DNA of 26,252 nt from a virus. The notes under the pieces were generated by a model, which did no database searches, had not been told where the DNA came from, and saw only the letters and a program-made list of their open reading frames with translations. Below are positions 22,701 through 26,252 of the stretch, in pieces. How positions within the stretch are numbered: position 1 is the stretch's first letter; each line of letters opens with the position of its first letter. The position numbers and the translations under genes were made by a program. The stretch covers positions 1 to 26,252 of IMG/VR virus record IMGVR_UViG_3300020424_000025; one strand, given 5' to 3'.

Positions 22701-23143
22701 TAAATGTAACACAAGATGACCCTAGCTCTGGCTCTGCAACTTATGCAGGGTTTCAAACATTTGCTAATGGGACTTATAAAGGTAGGGGCTTTAAGTTTAG
22801 AACTACTTTGACATCAAATGACCCAGCGCAAACAATACAAGTAACAGAATTAGGATATACAGCAAGTTTACAAAGAAGAACTGAGTCAGGCACACAAACA
22901 TCAAGCGGTTTGACAACTGTAAACTTTAGTTCTCCTTTCTTTGTTGGGACAAGTTCTTTGCTAGGAGCAAATAGCCAGCTACCATCTATCGGTATCACAG
23001 CAAGTGACTTACAAGCTGGAGACTTTTTTAACTTATCTGACATAACAGCATCATCATTTAAAGTACAATTTAAAAACAGTTCTGGAGCTTCAATTAACAG
23101 AAATTTTAATTTTACTGCCGTAGGATTTGGTAAAGGTGGATAA
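19769..23143 (+). CDS. Tail tip/host-specificity protein gpJ-like
   Basis: The 1124-aa protein is the largest in the window. It begins with the conserved gpJ hub region (GALSSKQFNTIVELLSEGEI, then FQDVGLDFRDGT). A middle part with SAEKFPRIPNRRYKIRG and WCSDPAWILYDLLTNDRYG forms the baseplate-hub domain shared by lambda-like phages. Two fibronectin type III-like modules lie at about residues 655-745 and 749-850, each with the beta pattern of YEVHYRV or LRWNAPTEPDV. A Ser/Asp/Gly-rich C-terminal region, with repeating DFDGTDS-like acidic segments, probably forms the trimeric tip that contacts the host. It overlaps gpI by one base (TGATG). Confidence 0.92.
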   Translation: MSIKEFDQSTTFSNPDLPSGALSSKQFNTIVELLSEGEIEGSATASKNGVTDKTSTAYINSFKKDIFLNKTPILQAAASVTAPQDSDFNFQDVGLDFRDGTANQTFISGIKNIETEVGIGTEVTTSNPVTHTVSQTTINAVRVTLQFPSMQFFNDKGGIDGVEVQLRIKIIENDGTTTTAVDDTVKGRSTNAYFRDYLINFSSGTSFPVQIRVERVTADSTDSKTVNAFRFFSATNIIMKQNAYPNTAHTALRFSAEKFPRIPNRRYKIRGIKVKIPSNATVNATHGNLTYAGTWNGTFKASKEWCSDPAWILYDLLTNDRYGCNIAESSLDKFSFKSVSEYCSALVDAGNGDGSTEPRFSCNVNITQQSEAFNLINALCGSMRAIAFYSAGSIAISQDSEGKTTKYIFNNSNITEDGFVYNGSSLKTRHTVINVQYFDMVTQELDIETVEADSTTQTKYGIRTKTIKAFACTSRGQAARLGKWFLFNEQNSGETCAFSTTSAAGVLVRCGDIIEIADSLKAGVRRGGLLSSVTSTTVVVLDDSTSTDIPTTNSPTISIVMPDGSVETKNISSVSGSTITVSSAFSTTPNVNAPYVLESSTLETTTWRVISVSENDDSTFSITALEHNEGKYAFVEDGTALPSRSTTVLTVVLDPPIGLQASEKIQVINNKAVAKILLDWQTQLGASRYEVHYRVDNGSFFKLDTVSSDAEIVNSQAGRYEFRVFSFNGIGEPSRTAATLTFDAVGKTAPPANITGLTYEPLTDKLARLRWNAPTEPDVIAGGKIFIRHTPDTTGNGTFTNATDLITAVAGNTSSAEIPILSGEVILRAQDDGGRFSTGETSVIIDPPDPLPSLIAQTRREDQDNPKFQGTKSFTAFDSSSNSLTLSGTGLVDDITDFDAEASLDFAGGVSSSGNYSFGGTAGGTFLDLGGVFALDLKKHMKTQAIFPNDLLDSRGLIDSLQDFDGTDSVDVNAILEVNVTQDDPSSGSATYAGFQTFANGTYKGRGFKFRTTLTSNDPAQTIQVTELGYTASLQRRTESGTQTSSGLTTVNFSSPFFVGTSSLLGANSQLPSIGITASDLQAGDFFNLSDITASSFKVQFKNSSGASINRNFNFTAVGFGKGG

Positions 23144-23177
23144 AACAGCTATTATAGAAAAAATTGCTTTAAATTAA

Positions 23178-24131
23178 ATGGCAAGAGTCGACAATACTGG
23201 TGGTTCAGGTTTTACAGTTGATAATGGTACTGGACTTGTTGTTAGAACAAAACTTAATCAAATAATTGCTGCACTTAGTACTGTTAATCAAGGTTCTGGA
23301 GACCCATCTATAGGAGTTGCCGCTTATGTGCCGCACATTGATGGTAATACTTTAAAAATAAGAAATGCTGCAAATAATGCCTTTGTAAGTTTAGGAGACG
23401 TAAGCCTTGCAAACTTTGGTCACGCTTCTTTATCTGTTGCTAATACATTCACAGCAAGAGCAACTTTCAATGTAACTTCTTCTATAACTTTACCTTCAGG
23501 TACTACGGCTCAAAGAGACAGCAGCCCAGCAGTAGGTATGATTCGCCATAACAGTCAAACAAATACCTTTGAAGGATACAATAATGGTGCTTGGGGTTCT
23601 TTAAGTGGTGCTAGTGGCATATCAAACGTGGTTGATGACACATCACCCCAATTAGGTGGAAACTTAGATGTCCAAGCTAATGAATTAAACACCTCTACAA
23701 CAAACGGAAATATTAAAGTTACACCAAACGGCACAGGATTATTTGAAATTAAAGGTAATACAAATGATGGGACTTTACAGCTAAACTGCAATGCAAATAC
23801 TCATGGGGTAAAAATTAAATCCCCTGCTCATAGTGCAGGCCAATCTTATACAATGATTTTGCCTGATAATCAGATAGCAGCAGATAAATTTTTAAAAGTT
23901 AAAAGTATTAGTGGTAGTGGAGCAACAGCAGTAGGACAATTAGAATATGCAGATGGCGGTGGCGGTGCTACTGGTGGTGGCGGAGAAAAGATTTTTCATG
24001 AATCTGAAAATGAAATGAATAATTCTTACACAATATCAACAAATCACAATGCACTTGTTGCTGGTCCCCTAACTATTGCAAGTGGTGCTACACTTACAAT
24101 AAATAGTCCTTCAGTTGTAACAATTCCATAA
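23178..24131 (+). CDS. Tail fibre protein, modular, 317 aa
   Basis: The protein starts MARVDNTGGSGFTVDNGTG and has VVRTKLNQIIAALSTVN, then a repetitive beta region with TSPQLGGNLDVQANELN. The block SYTMILPDNQIAADKFLKVK lies near residue 230. It ends with a glycine-rich stretch (GGGGATGGGG), then EKIFHESENEMNNSY and an ITINSP-type finish. These elements recur in marine phage fibres. The LGGNLDVQ and GQxYTMxLP motifs are shared segments, not enzyme signatures. No receptor can be named. It is TAATG-coupled to the next fibre gene. Confidence 0.78.
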   Translation: MARVDNTGGSGFTVDNGTGLVVRTKLNQIIAALSTVNQGSGDPSIGVAAYVPHIDGNTLKIRNAANNAFVSLGDVSLANFGHASLSVANTFTARATFNVTSSITLPSGTTAQRDSSPAVGMIRHNSQTNTFEGYNNGAWGSLSGASGISNVVDDTSPQLGGNLDVQANELNTSTTNGNIKVTPNGTGLFEIKGNTNDGTLQLNCNANTHGVKIKSPAHSAGQSYTMILPDNQIAADKFLKVKSISGSGATAVGQLEYADGGGGATGGGGEKIFHESENEMNNSYTISTNHNALVAGPLTIASGATLTINSPSVVTIP

Positions 24132-24715
24132 TGGCTTTAGTACTTGATGGTGGTTCGAATACAATTACTAATTTGGTAATAAATTCAGCAAATATTACTG
24201 ATGGCTCTATTGTCAACGCAGATATAAATGCAAGTGCAGCAATAGCAAGTTCAAAACTTTCTGGAAGTTTAGGCAAAATTTTACAAGTTGTTCAAACTTT
24301 CAAAAATGATGCTGCAAGCACATCTGGAAATAGTCATAGTGCTATTTCTGGCCTAACTGTTTCCATCACTCCATCTGCAACAAGTAGTAAAATTTTATAC
24401 TCAGGTCACTTATATTTGGCAAGCACTGGTTCTGAAGCTGTATTTCGTTTAACAAGGACTATTGGCGGTACAACAACTGAAATTGCAACTCCTAGTAATT
24501 TTGTAGATGACGAAGATGGTACTTTTGCTCATGGTGGTGGTTCAAGATATGGCGGTCACAGTTTTAACTTTTTGGATTCGCCAAATACTACAAGTGCAAC
24601 TACATACGGCATTACTTGGCAAACACACTCTGGTACAACATACCTAAATAGAACATGGGACGCTGGTTGGTTTCATGGAATCTCAACAATAACAGCAATG
24701 GAGATCGCAGTATAA
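24131..24715 (+). CDS. Tail fibre/receptor-binding protein A, 194 aa
   Basis: Starts in a TAATG overlap. The N-terminus (MALVLDGGSNTITNLVIN) is a short trimerisation or attachment segment with IASSKLSG. The remainder is a module with GKILQVVQT, then LTVSITPSATSSKIL, then FLDSPNTTSATTYGITWQT and ITAMEIAV. The same module is found in the two neighbouring genes. It is a common marine phage fibre-end domain, probably the receptor-contacting part. No signal peptide or catalytic residue. Confidence 0.75.
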   Translation: MALVLDGGSNTITNLVINSANITDGSIVNADINASAAIASSKLSGSLGKILQVVQTFKNDAASTSGNSHSAISGLTVSITPSATSSKILYSGHLYLASTGSEAVFRLTRTIGGTTTEIATPSNFVDDEDGTFAHGGGSRYGGHSFNFLDSPNTTSATTYGITWQTHSGTTYLNRTWDAGWFHGISTITAMEIAV

Positions 24716-25368
24716 TGGCAAGTATTAATTTAAAACATACATCAGGAAATGGCACTATCTTAAATAGTCCAGCGGCTAACCCTAGTTCTGACATTACTTT
24801 AAAATTACCCTCAACGACTGGTTCAGCTGGTCAGGTTTTAAAAGTAGCAAGCGCCAACCATAGTTCAACAAATGCAGAACTCGAGTTCGGTGCAGAAGGT
24901 GCAAGTGGTAAAATTCTACAAGTAATTCAAACAAAACTAAATACTGCTGTCTCGATTACTGGGGTTTCTGGTTACGCAGATATAAGTGGTTTTTCAGCAT
25001 CTATTACACCAGCATCGGCAAGTAATAAAATTTTAGTAATGGTGCAAATGATGGTTTCTACAGCTGGAGAAACCTATTTTCAACTTGTAAGAGGCTCTAC
25101 GGCAATAGGAAATTCAAGTGCTGGTAACTACAACTCTTTTACAGGTGTTTTTGGTAACACAGCACGAAGTAGTTATTACGATCTAAATTCACAAGTATTT
25201 AACTTTTTAGATGATGCACAAGATACAAACGCACATGTTTATAAAGTTCAATGGGGGAACGTAACAAATGTGAGTACTTATTTAAACAGAACGGCTTACA
25301 CCACATCAGGACTTTATTATTCATATAGTGGTGCTTCAAGCATTACTCTTATGGAGGTGGCAGCTTAA
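24715..25368 (+). CDS. Tail fibre/receptor-binding protein B, 217 aa
   Basis: The start is the ATG at 24715, overlapping the stop of fibre A (TAATG). An earlier in-frame ATG at 24655 lies inside fibre A and is unlikely. The N-terminus contains GNGTILNSPAANPSSDITLK, then GSAGQVLKVASANHS, a segment also related to that of the 23178 fibre. The second half is the fibre-end module: GKILQVIQT, ASITPASASNKILV, FNFLDDAQDTNAHVYKVQW, ITLMEVAA. Together these parts look like one shared tip domain on a different stem. Confidence 0.75.
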   Translation: MASINLKHTSGNGTILNSPAANPSSDITLKLPSTTGSAGQVLKVASANHSSTNAELEFGAEGASGKILQVIQTKLNTAVSITGVSGYADISGFSASITPASASNKILVMVQMMVSTAGETYFQLVRGSTAIGNSSAGNYNSFTGVFGNTARSSYYDLNSQVFNFLDDAQDTNAHVYKVQWGNVTNVSTYLNRTAYTTSGLYYSYSGASSITLMEVAA

Positions 25369-25406
25369 TGTCCATCTTATATAATTTAGTAAAAAGGAGA
25401 TTTTAA
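25368..25406 (+). CDS. Twelve-codon mini-ORF, doubtful
   Basis: An ATG in TAATG overlap with fibre B opens MSILYNLVKRRF and a stop, ending 2 nt before the next gene. It also spans the ribosome-binding site of that gene. It may be a coupling leader that hands ribosomes to the next start, or chance. There is no further evidence. Confidence 0.2.
   Translation: MSILYNLVKRRF
25394..25400 (+). promoter_or_regulatory. Ribosome-binding site of the 110-aa protein
   Basis: AAGGAGA, 8 nt before the ATG at 25409, is one of the better Shine-Dalgarno sequences in the fibre region. It marks this gene as independently translated, unlike its coupled neighbours. Confidence 0.65.
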
Positions 25407-25408
25407 TT

Positions 25409-25741
25409 ATGGCTTTAGACCATGAAGCTATTTACAAAGCATATGCTGGAACTGTTGTTAGTATTGATGACACAGCTGGCGCATTTGATAAAGATGGTAA
25501 ATCTGTAACGCTTGAGCAAAGCAAAATAGATACTGCGAGGACAACTTTAAATAATGAAGCTGCTGCAACTTTATATCAACGTCAAAGAACAGGCGAAGCT
25601 GGTACAACAGACACAATTTACCCGTCTATAGGCGATCAACTAGACAGTCTTTATAAAGATATAGTTGCTGGAACAGTAACAACATCAGGTGCCTTTGCAA
25701 CTGCAATTAAAGCAACTAAGGACAAATATCCTAAGCCATGA
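25409..25741 (+). CDS. Small tail-region protein, 110 aa (YPSIGDQLDSLY family)
   Basis: The protein begins MALDHEAIYKAYAGTVVSID and ends with YPSIGDQLDSLYKDI, then an alanine-rich helix and KATKDKYPKP. The YPxIGDQLDxLY and KxKYPKP elements identify a common phage protein encoded beside tail fibre genes. It may be a fibre-assembly or virion helper, but its function is not established. It sits between two fibre genes and starts with its own ribosome-binding site. Its stop overlaps the last gene by ATGA. Confidence 0.72.
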   Translation: MALDHEAIYKAYAGTVVSIDDTAGAFDKDGKSVTLEQSKIDTARTTLNNEAAATLYQRQRTGEAGTTDTIYPSIGDQLDSLYKDIVAGTVTTSGAFATAIKATKDKYPKP

Positions 25742-26252
25742 GTAGAGTAATTGCTAACGCTTATAGACATACTGCAGCTTCTGCAGATGCAATCACGCTA
25801 GATTCTTCTGGTAATGTTACTTTCCCAGCAAATGCAACTTGTTCTGGAACAGCCTCAGGCTTTGGTGGAGGTAAAATTCTTCAAGTCAAACAAACAGTCA
25901 AAACTGACACTTTTAGTTCATCTACTACAGGCAGTGATGTTGATATAACAGGTCTTAGCGTATCAATTACACCATCTGCTACGACAAGTAAGATTTTAGT
26001 TACTTATGACACTAATATAAGTGGGTCAAATGCTGGATACTCTGGAAATATATATTTGAAAAGAGGTTCTACAAAGATATACCAAGGTGACGCTGACGGA
26101 AGTAGAACAAGAAGTACGCAGTTTTTTATAACTAGAAATGACACTATTGGTCATTTAGAAGAAATAAAAGTACATGGTCAATTTTTAGACTCACCAAATA
26201 CAACAAGTGCTACAACTTATAAAATTTCAGTTAATGCAATAAATACTAATGT
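25738..26252 (+). CDS. Tail fibre/receptor-binding protein C (3' end off window)
   Basis: A frame starting in an ATGA overlap runs to the right edge with no stop, giving at least 171 residues. It begins MSRVIANAYRHTAASADAI, then DSSGNVTFPANATCSGTA. The fibre-end module is again present: GKILQVKQT, GLSVSITPSATTSKIL and FLDSPNTTSATTYKIS. The first part differs from those of fibres A and B, so the gene is a third member of the array with its own N-terminal attachment segment. The C-terminus is not visible. Confidence 0.72.
   Translation, partial: MSRVIANAYRHTAASADAITLDSSGNVTFPANATCSGTASGFGGGKILQVKQTVKTDTFSSSTTGSDVDITGLSVSITPSATTSKILVTYDTNISGSNAGYSGNIYLKRGSTKIYQGDADGSRTRSTQFFITRNDTIGHLEEIKVHGQFLDSPNTTSATTYKISVNAINTN

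Noticed and set aside
24655-24714. Earlier in-frame ATG for fibre B
   Set aside because: It would place the start deep inside fibre A, whereas the ATG at 24715 forms the TAATG junction used throughout this region.
25380-25385. TATAAT sequence before the 110-aa protein
   Set aside because: No suitable -35 element lies about 17 nt upstream; AT-rich sequence gives this hexamer by chance.

Overview
This window is one continuous, AT-rich, plus-strand stretch of a tailed bacteriophage with a siphovirus-type (long, non-contractile) tail. It runs from the end of a replication-type gene, through DNA packaging and head genes, to the tail tip and tail fibres. The head-joining proteins, the small lysine-rich proteins and the fibre modules resemble those of uncultured marine phages. 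The sequence does not fix the host. No integrase, repressor, lysis gene, tRNA, CRISPR array or insertion sequence is visible, so lifestyle cannot be judged.

Layout. (1) 1-981: the 3' end of a replication-organiser-like gene, a tiny ORF and a small Cys-motif protein. (2) 1044-4959: a tightly coupled block of a 51-aa ORF, a ParB-domain protein, an FkbM-type methyltransferase, a TET/JBP-like 2-oxoglutarate/Fe(II) dioxygenase, and the small and large terminase subunits. Every junction is a 1- or 4-nt start/stop overlap, so a probable DNA-base modification cassette is translationally tied to DNA packaging. This is the most interesting part of the window. (3) 4986-8708: portal (DUF4055 type) and a long MuF-type minor head protein whose C-terminus carries an HExxH...E zinc-protease signature. 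(4) 8705-10081: eight very small, mostly lysine/arginine-rich proteins. (5) 10111-14331: scaffold-like protein, a pair of tandem hairpins with identical loops, major capsid, a decoration-like protein and the head-completion/neck/tail-terminator set.

(6) 14334-23143: a lambda-style tail module in the order tube, gpG/gpGT (with a -1 frameshift), tape measure, gpM, gpL, gpK (JAMM domain only), gpI and gpJ. (7) 23178-26252: a fibre protein followed by three related fibre/receptor-binding proteins and an interposed small protein. The last gene runs off the right edge.

Most genes start on the stop codon of the previous one (ATGA, TAATG, TAGTG) and few have a clear Shine-Dalgarno sequence. This suggests long polycistronic transcripts with translational coupling. 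No gene on the minus strand is convincing.
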